64,000 nucleotides of DNA, taken from NCBI RefSeq assembly GCF_003958625.1, contig NZ_RSEL01000013.1, forward strand, positions 1-64,000, given 5' to 3'. Position 1 is the first letter of the stretch. Every line of letters begins with the position of its first letter. This stretch comes from Tsuneonella rigui. GTDB lineage: Bacteria; Pseudomonadota; Alphaproteobacteria; Sphingomonadales; Sphingomonadaceae. A model generated the notes under the pieces. The model did no database searches, was not told where the DNA came from, and worked only from the letters and a program-made list of their open reading frames with translations. Position numbers and translations under genes: made by a program. Positions 53,893 through 62,404 of this stretch are shown piece by piece.

Positions 53893-55590
53893 CTATTTGC
53901 CTTGCGACCGCCAGCGCTGGACGATGCGGTGCACCCGGTCCTCCTCGCCGCCAGACTGGCGCCACAAATCGACGAAGCTGGGATCTTCGGACGCCGGACG
54001 CTTCTGCTCTTCGAGATTGTCGAAGCTCACGCGCATCGGGATCGCGACACCCTCGCCGCAGATGATGCACTCGCGGTTGCGCAGCGCGGGGATCGAGTCG
54101 AGGAAGCCGCGCGCGCCTTCGGGCATCGCCGCCTTCACGAACGCCTGGTCGCGCTCGTTGTTGAGGCGCATCGACAGGATCGTGCCGCACTGCGACAGCA
54201 CGCCCTCGGCAAGGTCCGACGGACGCTGGGTGATGAGCCCCAGGCTGATGCCGTACTTGCGGCCTTCCTTGGCGATGCGGCTGAGGATCTTGCCGACCGA
54301 CGAGCCATCCGCGTTCTTCTCACTTGGCACGTACCGGTGCGCCTCTTCGCACACCAGCAGGATGGGCCGGGTCTTCTCTTCACGGCCCCAAATGGCGAAG
54401 TCGAACACCAGGCGGCTGAGCACCGCGACCACTGTACTGGTGATGTCGCTCGGCACCCCCGACACATCGATGATCGAGATCGGCTTGCCCGAACTGGGCA
54501 TGCGGAAAATCTTGGCGAGGAACTCGCCCATCGTGTCGCCGACCAGCATGCCGGAGAACATGAACTGATAGCGCGGATCTGCCTTGAGCTCGTCGAGCTT
54601 GGTCTTGATCCGCATGTACGGGGCGGAGTTGGTCGCCTTGTCGAGCTTACCCATCTCATTTTGGATCTCGTTAGCGAGGTCCGACAGGAGATAGGGGATC
54701 GGCGAATCGACTGTGATCTTGCCCATCGTTTCCGCGAGGCGATTCTTGGTGCGCGACTTGAGTAGGCATTTGGCAAGAATGTCCTGATCGGTCTGCCGGT
54801 CGTTGCCGCTGCTGGTCAGCAGGACCTCGCAGTGCTCCTCGAAATTCATCAGCCAGTAGGGCATCTGCAGGTTCGAGACGTCGAGGATCAGGCCGGTGTT
54901 GCGGAAGGCCGCCGAGTACTCGCCATGCGGGTCGATCATCAGGATGTGGCCGTCGGGCGCTGCATCGCAGATCCGGTGCAGGATCAGCGCGGCGCTGGTC
55001 GATTTACCGGTGCCGGTCGATCCGAGCAGCGCGAAATGCTTGCCGAGCATCGCGTCGATGTAGAGGCCCGCGCGGATGTCCTTGGTCGGATAGACGGTAC
55101 CGACTTGAACGTTCGAGCGCCCGTCGCTGGCGTAGATCTGGCGCAAGTCCGCGGTGGTTGCCGGATAGATCAGCGCCCCCGGGATCGGATAGCGGGTCAC
55201 ACCGCGGCGAAACCCGTGGATGCGGCCGGTGAGCTTTTCCTCGCTCCCTTCGCCCAGGAAGTCGATGTTGGCGATGATTCCGCCACCGCTCCGCCGGTCC
55301 TGCTTCTGGTTGCGGACGCTGGCGAGCAGCCACGAGTTGCCGACGCGAATCTTGATCTGGCTGCCGACCTGGCCGGCGAGTGCAATCGACGGGTCGTCAT
55401 CGGCCATGCATTCGTTGAGCCGTTCTAAGTCGAGCGCGATCTGTGAGCCGGAGCCCGCGATTTCCAGCACCACCCCAATCGGATGCATCGCATTGTCGAC
55501 TGGCGCGCCGCTCGTGCGCGCGGCAGGAGCCGAAGCGGACGCCTCAGCGCCTTCGAAACTCTGAAACGTCTGCTTACCCAATTCGTCCAT
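53893..55590 (-). CDS. HerA-like ATPase (DUF87/HAS-barrel)
   Basis: 565 residues: N-terminal HAS-barrel domain (about 35-160, VGSQIKIRV), RecA-like P-loop core with GSTGTGKSTSAALILHRI (Walker A), DPHGEYSAAF, and Walker B ILLVCEEAHRY, then sensor RPSDLAEGVLSQCGTILSMRLNN with the arginine finger region. HerA-type hexamers translocate DNA or act with nucleases. No nurA, SIR2-type or other defence partner is adjacent, so its role stays open. Start at ATG 55590 (MDELGKQTF). Confidence 0.85.
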   Translation of the reverse strand: MDELGKQTFQSFEGAEASASAPAARTSGAPVDNAMHPIGVVLEIAGSGSQIALDLERLNECMADDDPSIALAGQVGSQIKIRVGNSWLLASVRNQKQDRRSGGGIIANIDFLGEGSEEKLTGRIHGFRRGVTRYPIPGALIYPATTADLRQIYASDGRSNVQVGTVYPTKDIRAGLYIDAMLGKHFALLGSTGTGKSTSAALILHRICDAAPDGHILMIDPHGEYSAAFRNTGLILDVSNLQMPYWLMNFEEHCEVLLTSSGNDRQTDQDILAKCLLKSRTKNRLAETMGKITVDSPIPYLLSDLANEIQNEMGKLDKATNSAPYMRIKTKLDELKADPRYQFMFSGMLVGDTMGEFLAKIFRMPSSGKPISIIDVSGVPSDITSTVVAVLSRLVFDFAIWGREEKTRPILLVCEEAHRYVPSEKNADGSSVGKILSRIAKEGRKYGISLGLITQRPSDLAEGVLSQCGTILSMRLNNERDQAFVKAAMPEGARGFLDSIPALRNRECIICGEGVAIPMRVSFDNLEEQKRPASEDPSFVDLWRQSGGEEDRVHRIVQRWRSQGK

Positions 55591-55679
55591 AACCGGACAC
55601 GCCCCTCGAAATCTGCGACGAGCGGGCATGCCTCAAGTGCAGTTAAGATCGGGTCAACGCTACCCGAAAGGCCGAGTTT

Positions 55680-56435
55680 TCAGATCAGTGCGAACAACCG
55701 GCCAGCCATCCAGCCCATCGCAATCGACAGGCTGACCGCCAGCAACCCGTAGAAGAACGCCTGCCGCTGCGCGAACACCTCGACGAAGCGTTCGAAGCCG
55801 ACTTTCTTGACCTCGACCTCCGCAATCGCGGAAGCGACCACGCGGCCGTTGGTGACGGCAAAAGTCTCGGCGGTGTAGGTCCCGGTCTGCACATTCGAAG
55901 GCAGGGCGATGCGCGCCTGGTAGAGTACCTGACCGCTGATCTTCACCCCGTGCATGTCCTCTTCGTAGAGCCCCTGGCGGCGCTTGAGATCGACCAGGCC
56001 CGAGGTGAACCGGGCTTGCTCAGCCGGATCGATCTCGCCGGTGGGCGAGAGCTGGATGAAATCGGTCCCGAATTCATAGATGGCGGCGGTCCGCTCATCG
56101 ACGATGTCCTTCACCGGGCGCGAGGCGGCGACCGCGAAGAAGGACGGTGCTGAGCGGAAGTCCGTGCTGGCGGCATTGAGCCACATGCCACCGATCTTCG
56201 ATTTCTCGCGCAGTCGGATCGGCTCGCTGGGGCCCTTGAGCACGACCACCACGTCATAGCCGCGCGCTGCCCGGGTGCCGGCTGGATCGAGGATCGCGCC
56301 GAACAGCAGAAGCTCGGTACCGGTGAAACCCTGGCGCACCTTCACTTCATGTTGGCTGACCTCGGGCACGAGGATGGGATCGCGCGCGCCCGTCAGCGCG
56401 AAGAATGCCAGAAGCAGCAGCGCGATCCGAATCAC
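55680..56435 (-). CDS. TIGR02186 family membrane protein
   Basis: 251 residues from GTG 56435. N-terminal signal (IALLLLAFFALTGA), extracytoplasmic domain (SQHEVKVRQGFTGTELLLFGAI; FRSAPSFFAVAASRPVKDI) and one C-terminal membrane helix (FFYGLLAVSLSIAMGWMAG). The family is nearly always next to a TauE/SafE permease, as here, with GTGA overlap. It is a proposed accessory of sulfite/sulfonate export. Confidence 0.83.
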   Translation of the reverse strand: MIRIALLLLAFFALTGARDPILVPEVSQHEVKVRQGFTGTELLLFGAILDPAGTRAARGYDVVVVLKGPSEPIRLREKSKIGGMWLNAASTDFRSAPSFFAVAASRPVKDIVDERTAAIYEFGTDFIQLSPTGEIDPAEQARFTSGLVDLKRRQGLYEEDMHGVKISGQVLYQARIALPSNVQTGTYTAETFAVTNGRVVASAIAEVEVKKVGFERFVEVFAQRQAFFYGLLAVSLSIAMGWMAGRLFALI

Positions 56436-57346
56436 AGCGGGGTCACCGTGTAAATCTCGTCCGGCCGCACGCCGAGGCCCCACAACATGCGCAGCGCGAT
56501 CAGCAGCACGATTACGGCGAGGATCAGGCGCAGCATCTCCGGCTTCACCTTCTGCGCCATCTGGGTGCCGATCTGGGCTCCCGAGACCGAGCCCAACAGC
56601 AGCAGTGCGGCCAGCACCAGGTCGACCGCCTTGGTGGTGAGGGCGTGCATCATCGTAGTGACCATCGTCACGAACAGGATGTTGAACAGGCTGGTGCCGA
56701 CCACCACCCCCGCGCTCATCCCGAGGATATAGAGCATCGCGGGAACCAGCATGAACCCGCCGCCGACCCCCATGAGCATGGTGAGGATGCCAACCAGCGC
56801 CCCGAGGATGAGGGGCGCGAGCGGTGAGATGTAAAGACCCGAGCGGTAGAACCGCCACCGCCCTGGCAGAGCCGCCACCAGCGGGTGGTGCCGCCGCTTC
56901 GCCGCACGTGGCCGCTCACCCTTCTTGTCCGCGCGCAGCGTCCCCCACGCCTCGCGCGCCATCAGCGTGCCGATCGCGCCGAGCATGACCACGTAAAGGA
57001 TCGAGATGACCGTATCGATCTGCCCGATCGACTGGAAGAAACGAAACAGCAGCGCGCCGATGCCGCTGCCGATCATGCCGCCCGCGATCGTGACCGCGCC
57101 CATGCGGTAGTCGACCCCGCCGCGCCGGTTGTGCGCCAGCACGCCGGAAACGCTCGCGCCGGTGACCTGGGTCGAGGCCGAGGCCGCGGCGACGGTCGGC
57201 GGAACCCCGTAGAAGATGAGCAGCGGAGTGGTGAGGAAGCCGCCGCCCACCCCGAACAGCCCCGACAGCACGCCCGTCAGCGCGCCGAGCAGGACGATCA
57301 CCAGCCCGTTCACCGACAGGTTCGCGATCGGAAGGTAGACGTCCAT
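56432..57346 (-). CDS. TauE/SafE family sulfite exporter-like permease
   Basis: 304 residues, eight helices in two repeats: GLFGVGGGFLTTPLLIFYGVPP in the first and MLMGVGGGFMLVPAMLYILGM in the second, the signature of TauE/SafE. It exports small anions such as sulfite or sulfoacetate; substrate is not readable. Start ATG 57346. Translationally coupled to the TIGR02186 gene, so both form one unit. Confidence 0.88.
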   Translation of the reverse strand: MDVYLPIANLSVNGLVIVLLGALTGVLSGLFGVGGGFLTTPLLIFYGVPPTVAAASASTQVTGASVSGVLAHNRRGGVDYRMGAVTIAGGMIGSGIGALLFRFFQSIGQIDTVISILYVVMLGAIGTLMAREAWGTLRADKKGERPRAAKRRHHPLVAALPGRWRFYRSGLYISPLAPLILGALVGILTMLMGVGGGFMLVPAMLYILGMSAGVVVGTSLFNILFVTMVTTMMHALTTKAVDLVLAALLLLGSVSGAQIGTQMAQKVKPEMLRLILAVIVLLIALRMLWGLGVRPDEIYTVTPL

Positions 57347-57393
57347 CGAGGAGGCCCTACCCCCTCGCGGCGCGCTATTGAAGGTGGGCGACG

Positions 57394-58497
57394 TCAGAAT
57401 CCGGTCGAAAGCGTCACTGCCACTCCGTCGCCGGGAGACGCGTTGCCGGCCACCCGCATGCGGTAGTCGATGCTCAATCGCGCGGAGACTGCCCCGCGGC
57501 CGAGATCGACCGCGACGGTCGGCCCGACATCGAGGCGGCTGGCGAACTTTTGGGTGCCGCCCCACGCGCCGGCTCCAAGGTGGAGGCGTGCCGGGCCGGC
57601 CGCGAATATCTCGCGCGTCGCGCGTACCTGTCCATCGGCGAATGCGGTGGCATAGCTACCGCCAACCCAGCCGCCCTGTGCATAGCCCTCAACGGTCAGT
57701 TTGAGCGGAAGTTCGGCCGGCGGCAGTTCGGTCACGGCCAGCAGGGCGGGGCGTACGTCGACTTGGCCAAGGCTGCGGGTGGCGCGGACCTCGCCCATCA
57801 CGCGCACTGGCACCGCCGCCAAAGGACGGATACCGACGCCAGCTGCAATCTCGCTCTGCCGTGGACGGTCAGGCGCATGGGTAGCACGGACGTGAACCGC
57901 CGGGCGATGAACCCCGTTAGCGAGATCGAATTGGAGCAAAGCGCCGATCTGGGTGCCCCCATAGCTCGCGGGCCGCGGACCGTTCGCAACCCGGGGCAAT
58001 CCGGTGCCCTGTCGCCACGCGGCCCATGCTGCGAGGTGCCAGCGGCCCGGACCAGCGGTTGGGATGATCGGCAGAGGGTGAATTAGGGGCGGTGAGGATT
58101 CCGGAGCGGGAGGCGGCGCGATCGTCAGCAATGTTGAACCGGCCATGGCGATTGATGGGATGGGCCTAGAGATCGCTGCCGCGCCTTCCGCTTCTTCGAG
58201 CGCAGTCGACGAATGCAGGATGCCGGATCGAGCAATTCGACCAAGATCAGGTGCGAACCGCGGCACCTCGCGGCTGCCAATTGATGCAATGCTGACAGGC
58301 GCGACCGAGTGCAGCGTAAGATCGCTGACCGCCGCCTGCCGCATCGCTTTTTCGCCAGGATTCGTAAATTGTGAAGCGGTCCTCGCGAATGGCGATTCCC
58401 AAAGCATGACACGCACGCCAGTCCAGCCTCCCAGCAAGAGCACGAGCGCCATCAAGGGCTCGCCTCGACGGCGGCGCACGCCGGAAGGAGCGGTCAT
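57394..58497 (-). CDS. NfrA C-terminal-domain-like envelope protein
   Basis: 367 residues with one N-terminal membrane helix (about 15-33, PLMALVLLLGGWTGVRVML). The middle (40-150) is low complexity, Ala/Pro/Ser-rich. The C-terminal ~220 residues resemble the conserved C-terminal domain of the phage N4 adsorption protein NfrA: VTELPPAELPLKLTVEGYAQGG, WVGGSYATAFADGQVRATREI, GAGAWGGTQK, SRLDVGPTVAVDLG and a terminal VTLSTGF like an outer-membrane barrel end. There is no TPR part. Overlaps the glycosyltransferase gene upstream (ATGA). Domain call from memory of the family. Confidence 0.65.
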   Translation of the reverse strand: MTAPSGVRRRRGEPLMALVLLLGGWTGVRVMLWESPFARTASQFTNPGEKAMRQAAVSDLTLHSVAPVSIASIGSREVPRFAPDLGRIARSGILHSSTALEEAEGAAAISRPIPSIAMAGSTLLTIAPPPAPESSPPLIHPLPIIPTAGPGRWHLAAWAAWRQGTGLPRVANGPRPASYGGTQIGALLQFDLANGVHRPAVHVRATHAPDRPRQSEIAAGVGIRPLAAVPVRVMGEVRATRSLGQVDVRPALLAVTELPPAELPLKLTVEGYAQGGWVGGSYATAFADGQVRATREIFAAGPARLHLGAGAWGGTQKFASRLDVGPTVAVDLGRGAVSARLSIDYRMRVAGNASPGDGVAVTLSTGF

Positions 58498-59894
58498 TGG
58501 TTTGCCCCGGCCTCTTGGGCGATGGCCGGATGAATCGTGTGGCTAGTCTTGTCCCAACTCGGCTCTCGCCCGGTGAGCGAGGCGACATAGCCGCACAATG
58601 CGCGGCGGCCAGCCATGATCGCGATCACGTTGGCTACGGGAATGCGGAGTACAGCGCGCACGCCCTCGGCGACTCCGTACTCGCGGGCGGTAAAGGCAAA
58701 CCGCCAAGCGGCGCGCCAGGCGAAGCCCGCCAGGTTCACCGCCAGCAGGACGAACAACACCGGCGAAGGATCGGGCGCGAAGCCGAAGCCTGCCAGTTCG
58801 CCGATCCACCCTAATGCGACGAGCGCCAGCAGCAGGTACGCGACCGCGAGCACCAGCGCGGTCAGGGGGCCACGCCGGTCGCGCAGCCGCATCCACAGGT
58901 CCACTGGTCGCCGGCCCCAACCGAGCCGGTCCCATGACTGGAAGGCAATGCCGTGCACCCAACGGGTTTTCTGGCGCACCGCCGAATCGAGACGCGCTGG
59001 AAAGCAGGCGCGGGTCGCCACCAACCGCCCGTCGGCGGTGCGGCAACGCACGAATCGCGAGCGTCCGCCGAGTGCGGCAACGCCAAGGCCGAGCTCATAG
59101 TCCTCGGTCAGGCACTCGGCCGCGAACGGACCCTGACCGCCGTTCTTGCTATCGAGCTGGGCGAGTGCGTGACGAGCGATTGCGCAGCCAACGCCGGCGG
59201 TCGGCAGGCCCGCGCGCAACGCGTCGCGCACGACCATTGCCTTTCCGTGCGCCTCGGCGAACTCCTCGCAGTAATGTGAGGCGACCCAGCGGGACCCACT
59301 GAGTGGGTGCGGCAGGACCGGGAGTTGGACGAGATCCGCGGCTTCGATGTGCGTATCGAGTACGCTGAGCGCGGCGGGGTCGATCATGTCCTCGGCATCG
59401 TGCATCACCACCATGCGGGCGGTGCGGCCGGCGCGGCGTTCGTCGTCCTCCAGCGCTCGATAGAGGCGGTTGAGGCAGTCGGCCTTGGTGCTCGGTCCGT
59501 AGCGGCCATGGATGACCAGGCGCAGGCGCGGATCGCCTTGGGCGGCGGCGAGCACCGCCTCGATCGTCGCGGGATCGTTGCGGTAGCAGCCGACGTATAG
59601 CCGCAGCCGGTCGTGCGGCCAGTGCTGGAGGGCGTGGCGGACGGTGGGGCCGATCACCGCTGCTTCGCGCCAGGCCGGGATGAACACCGCGGCGGGGCCG
59701 GTCAGCGCGCGGTGGACCTGATCCTCCGCAATCCGCTCGGTCCGCGCCCGCCCCGTCAGGCGCAGCCACAGCCAGAGCAGGTCGACCGCCAGCTCGTCGA
59801 GCGTGCCGATAAGAAACAGCAGGCCGGCGAACAGCATCAATTCGTGCTCGACGAGCACGAACCATTCAGCAGGCGTGAATCCTCCCGCTGGCAA
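58494..59894 (-). CDS. NfrB-like inner-membrane glycosyltransferase
   Basis: 466 residues. N-terminal helices (about 18-45), GT2-type catalytic domain (AAVFIPAWREAAVIGPTVRHAL; MVVMHDAEDMIDPAALS, the DxD-like metal site; TEDYELGLGVAALGG; QKTRWVHGIAFQSWDRLG, the QxxRW motif), and C-terminal helices. Like NfrB of enterics it lacks or has a reduced C-terminal MshEN/cyclic-di-GMP domain; none is visible. Probably assembles a cell-surface polysaccharide with its coupled partner. ATG 59894; upstream 129-base spacer is unusually AT-rich. Confidence 0.84.
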   Translation of the reverse strand: MPAGGFTPAEWFVLVEHELMLFAGLLFLIGTLDELAVDLLWLWLRLTGRARTERIAEDQVHRALTGPAAVFIPAWREAAVIGPTVRHALQHWPHDRLRLYVGCYRNDPATIEAVLAAAQGDPRLRLVIHGRYGPSTKADCLNRLYRALEDDERRAGRTARMVVMHDAEDMIDPAALSVLDTHIEAADLVQLPVLPHPLSGSRWVASHYCEEFAEAHGKAMVVRDALRAGLPTAGVGCAIARHALAQLDSKNGGQGPFAAECLTEDYELGLGVAALGGRSRFVRCRTADGRLVATRACFPARLDSAVRQKTRWVHGIAFQSWDRLGWGRRPVDLWMRLRDRRGPLTALVLAVAYLLLALVALGWIGELAGFGFAPDPSPVLFVLLAVNLAGFAWRAAWRFAFTAREYGVAEGVRAVLRIPVANVIAIMAGRRALCGYVASLTGREPSWDKTSHTIHPAIAQEAGANQ

Positions 59895-60023
59895 CTGCGA
59901 CCCCTGTATTACCCTTGTTACCTAACTAACGGTACAAGTCAGGCGTGGCAATAATCACGAAGTCTTATTTATGTTTAATTTGCCGAAACCCTGTTCCCCT
60001 GGCAAACGACTGTTGCCCGCATC

Positions 60024-61493
60024 CTACAATTCGGGCTTGAACCGCCCCGCGGCCTCGCCGTCGGTGTGCGCTTCCTCTGCCGCGCGCTCGGGACTGATCG
60101 CGCGGCCCAACTCGCGCCAACCCGGCCGGCGGTAGAACCAGATCGCGATCACCATCGACACCAGCGACCCGAACGAGAAGCACCACCACAGCGCGTCCTG
60201 CCCGAGCACATCGCGGAATCCGTAGTAGAAACCGAGCCGCGCGGGGAACATCGCGATACCGAGCGCAATCAGCGGCACCCAGACCACGCCGCCCGCGCGC
60301 ATCGTGCCGAACAGCACGATCGTCACCCCGAACAGGATGAAACTCCAGCTGGCGAGGAACTGGATGTGCCGGGCGAGCGGCACGGCCGGGCTGTCGGGCC
60401 CGAGGAACAGCACCAGCGCCGGGCGGTCGAATAGCAGCAGCAACGCCGTCATCGTGCCGGTCATGACGAGGTTGATGAGGATGCCCGCCCGACTGATCGC
60501 GTCGAGCCGTTCGGGCAACCGCGCACCGATCGCCTGCGCGGCCATCGCGCTCACCCCGGCGCCGATCGCCATCGCCGGCATCTGCAGATAAGTCCACAGC
60601 TGGAGCGAGGCGCCGTAGGCGGCCGCGGCGTTGATCCCGTAGCGGTTGACCAGACCCACGATCACGATGCCGGCCGACGATATCAGCAGCATCTGCGCGC
60701 CCATCGGCAGGCCCTTGCCGACGATGTAACCGAGCTCCGCGCGCCGTGGGATCAGGTAGCCGAGTTCTGTACCGCGCAGCCGCAACGGCAAGTCCTTGGC
60801 GTAGACGTAGGCGAGCAGCGCCGCGAGCGACGCGTAGCCGGCAAAGGCGGTCGAGGCGGCCGAGCCGGCGATGCCCATCTTCGGGAACGGCCCGACGCCC
60901 GCGATCAGCAATGGGTTGAGCACCACGTCGAGCACCACCGACAGCGCCATGAACAGGAACGGCGTCTTGGAATCGCCCGCGCCGCGCAGCCCCATCGCGA
61001 TCATCACCGTCAGCATGCCGCCCGGGATCGAGACGAAGATGATCCGCAGGTACGCGAGCGCCAGCGCGTAGCTTTCGCCGGGTGTCGCCAGCAGGGTCAG
61101 CAGGTTCGGCGCGAAGATCCAGCCGGCGAGCGCGACCACCACCGCGAGCGCGACGCACAGCCCGACCGCGCTGCCGAAGGTGCGACGCGCGACATCGACC
61201 TCGCCGGCGCCGAACGCCTGGCCCATCTTGACCGTCGCCGCCATGCCGAAGCCGAAGACGGCGGCGAACACTAGGAACATGACGATGTTGGCATTGGCGG
61301 TCGCCGCCAGCGCGGCATCGCCGATCAGCCGCCCGACCCAGATCGAATTGACCGTGCCGTTTAACGACTGGAGCAGGTTCGAGCCGAGCGTCGGCAAGCT
61401 GAACATGACGAGCGTCCTCAGCACTGGCCCACTCGTCAGATCGCGCATGCCGCTTCGCTGCGGGGCGGCGGGAGAGGCATCGCCTTCGCTCAT
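60024..61493 (-). CDS. MATE family efflux transporter
   Basis: 489 residues, 12 helices in two six-helix bundles. Features: TLGSNLLQSLNGTVNSIWVGRLIGDAALAATANANIVMF and AIGAGVSAMAAQAIGARLPERLD, typical of MATE/NorM-like drug or metabolite-sodium/proton antiporters. ATG 61493 overlaps the queE stop (ATGA), so it is coupled to queuosine synthesis gene queE. Confidence 0.92.
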   Translation of the reverse strand: MSEGDASPAAPQRSGMRDLTSGPVLRTLVMFSLPTLGSNLLQSLNGTVNSIWVGRLIGDAALAATANANIVMFLVFAAVFGFGMAATVKMGQAFGAGEVDVARRTFGSAVGLCVALAVVVALAGWIFAPNLLTLLATPGESYALALAYLRIIFVSIPGGMLTVMIAMGLRGAGDSKTPFLFMALSVVLDVVLNPLLIAGVGPFPKMGIAGSAASTAFAGYASLAALLAYVYAKDLPLRLRGTELGYLIPRRAELGYIVGKGLPMGAQMLLISSAGIVIVGLVNRYGINAAAAYGASLQLWTYLQMPAMAIGAGVSAMAAQAIGARLPERLDAISRAGILINLVMTGTMTALLLLFDRPALVLFLGPDSPAVPLARHIQFLASWSFILFGVTIVLFGTMRAGGVVWVPLIALGIAMFPARLGFYYGFRDVLGQDALWWCFSFGSLVSMVIAIWFYRRPGWRELGRAISPERAAEEAHTDGEAAGRFKPEL

Positions 61494-62224
61494 GTGCCGC
61501 GGGTGTCGCCGAACAGGTGGATATGCAACCGATCGGACACCTTGAAGCCGTGGCCGGCAGCGAGCGGGGCCAGCCATTCGAGGCGGGAGCGCAGCGTCGC
61601 GCTATCGGTGCCCTCGGGCATCAGGAAGACTTTGTCGGGCGAGATGGCATAGGCGCGCTGCAGGAACAGAACCTCGTCCACATCGGCGGGTTCCGCGATC
61701 ACGAACTTAAAGAACGCGCGGGGCTCGCTCGCCCATTGCCGCATACGCGGCGGCAGCAGCGCGAGCGTGGCGGGGTTGCCGCTGTGCGATAGCTTGGGGC
61801 TGACGTTGTACTGCTCGACATAGGCGTCGAAGCGCGGATGCGGCTCGACGGTGCCGTTCGTTTCGACCTCGATCGCGTGCTCGGGGAGGAGCGCGGCGAG
61901 CTCGGCGAGGGCGGGGGCCTGGAGCAGCGGCTCGCCGCCGGTGACAACGAGGCGGCGCGGCTCGAACCGGTCGATCATCCGCGCGGCTTCGAGCGGGCTC
62001 AATGCGAGCTGGTTGGCCTTGCGGTCATAGCTGACGCCGGCACGGTGCGGGCGTTCGTCCCCGTCGAAGCGCCAGGTGTAGGCGGTGTCGCACCACTGGC
62101 ACGCGAGGTTGCAGCGGCTCAGCCGGATGAAGCTGCACGCTATGCCGGCGGACGGACCCTCGCCTTGCGGAGAGGCGAAAATCTCCGGCCCGCCGGTGTC
62201 ATCGGTGGCGAGCGTCAGCTGCAT
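61490..62224 (-). CDS. queE: 7-carboxy-7-deazaguanine synthase QueE
   Basis: Radical-SAM enzyme making CDG from CPH4 in the queuosine/7-deazaguanine pathway. 244 residues; cluster motif RLSRCNLACQWCDTAYTW (C-x3-C-x2-C, clade variant). Other queuosine genes (queC, queD) are not in the window. The ATG is 3 bases after copy 2 of the 30-bp repeat. Coupled to the MATE gene downstream. Confidence 0.92.
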   Translation of the reverse strand: MQLTLATDDTGGPEIFASPQGEGPSAGIACSFIRLSRCNLACQWCDTAYTWRFDGDERPHRAGVSYDRKANQLALSPLEAARMIDRFEPRRLVVTGGEPLLQAPALAELAALLPEHAIEVETNGTVEPHPRFDAYVEQYNVSPKLSHSGNPATLALLPPRMRQWASEPRAFFKFVIAEPADVDEVLFLQRAYAISPDKVFLMPEGTDSATLRSRLEWLAPLAAGHGFKVSDRLHIHLFGDTRGT

Positions 62225-62227
62225 CGG

Positions 62228-62257
62228 CTGTTGGACTTGTCACACTTGTCACACTGT
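62228..62257 (-). repeat. 30-bp repeat, copy 2 (upstream of queE)
   Basis: Identical over all 30 bases to 44265-44294, read on the minus strand; contains two tandem TGTGACAAG units and ends 3 bases before the queE ATG. Confidence 0.8.
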
Positions 62258-62269
62258 CCAGGGACAAGA

Positions 62270-62319
62270 GTCGCCTTGCGCGCAATTGTGTCGCCTTGCG
62301 GCCAAAGTGTCGCCTTGCG
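62270..62319 (-). repeat. Triple 11-bp direct repeat upstream of queE
   Basis: CGCAAGGCGAC (minus strand) occurs three times, at 62309-62319, 62290-62300 and 62270-62280, spaced 19 and 20 bases, in the valS-queE gap next to the 30-bp repeat. Confidence 0.7.
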
Positions 62320-62404
62320 AGCAGAAACAGAGAGTGCGGCGAACGACATGGTCCGCGCGCCTTGGCACATTCGCGCCGTGTAGGAAAACCGCCCCGGCGG
62401 AGAG

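Noticed and set aside
59895-60023. AT-rich spacer between MATE and glycosyltransferase genes as a transferred segment or riboswitch
   Set aside because: Only 129 bases; I see no conserved riboswitch core or repeats. It probably just holds the glycosyltransferase promoter.
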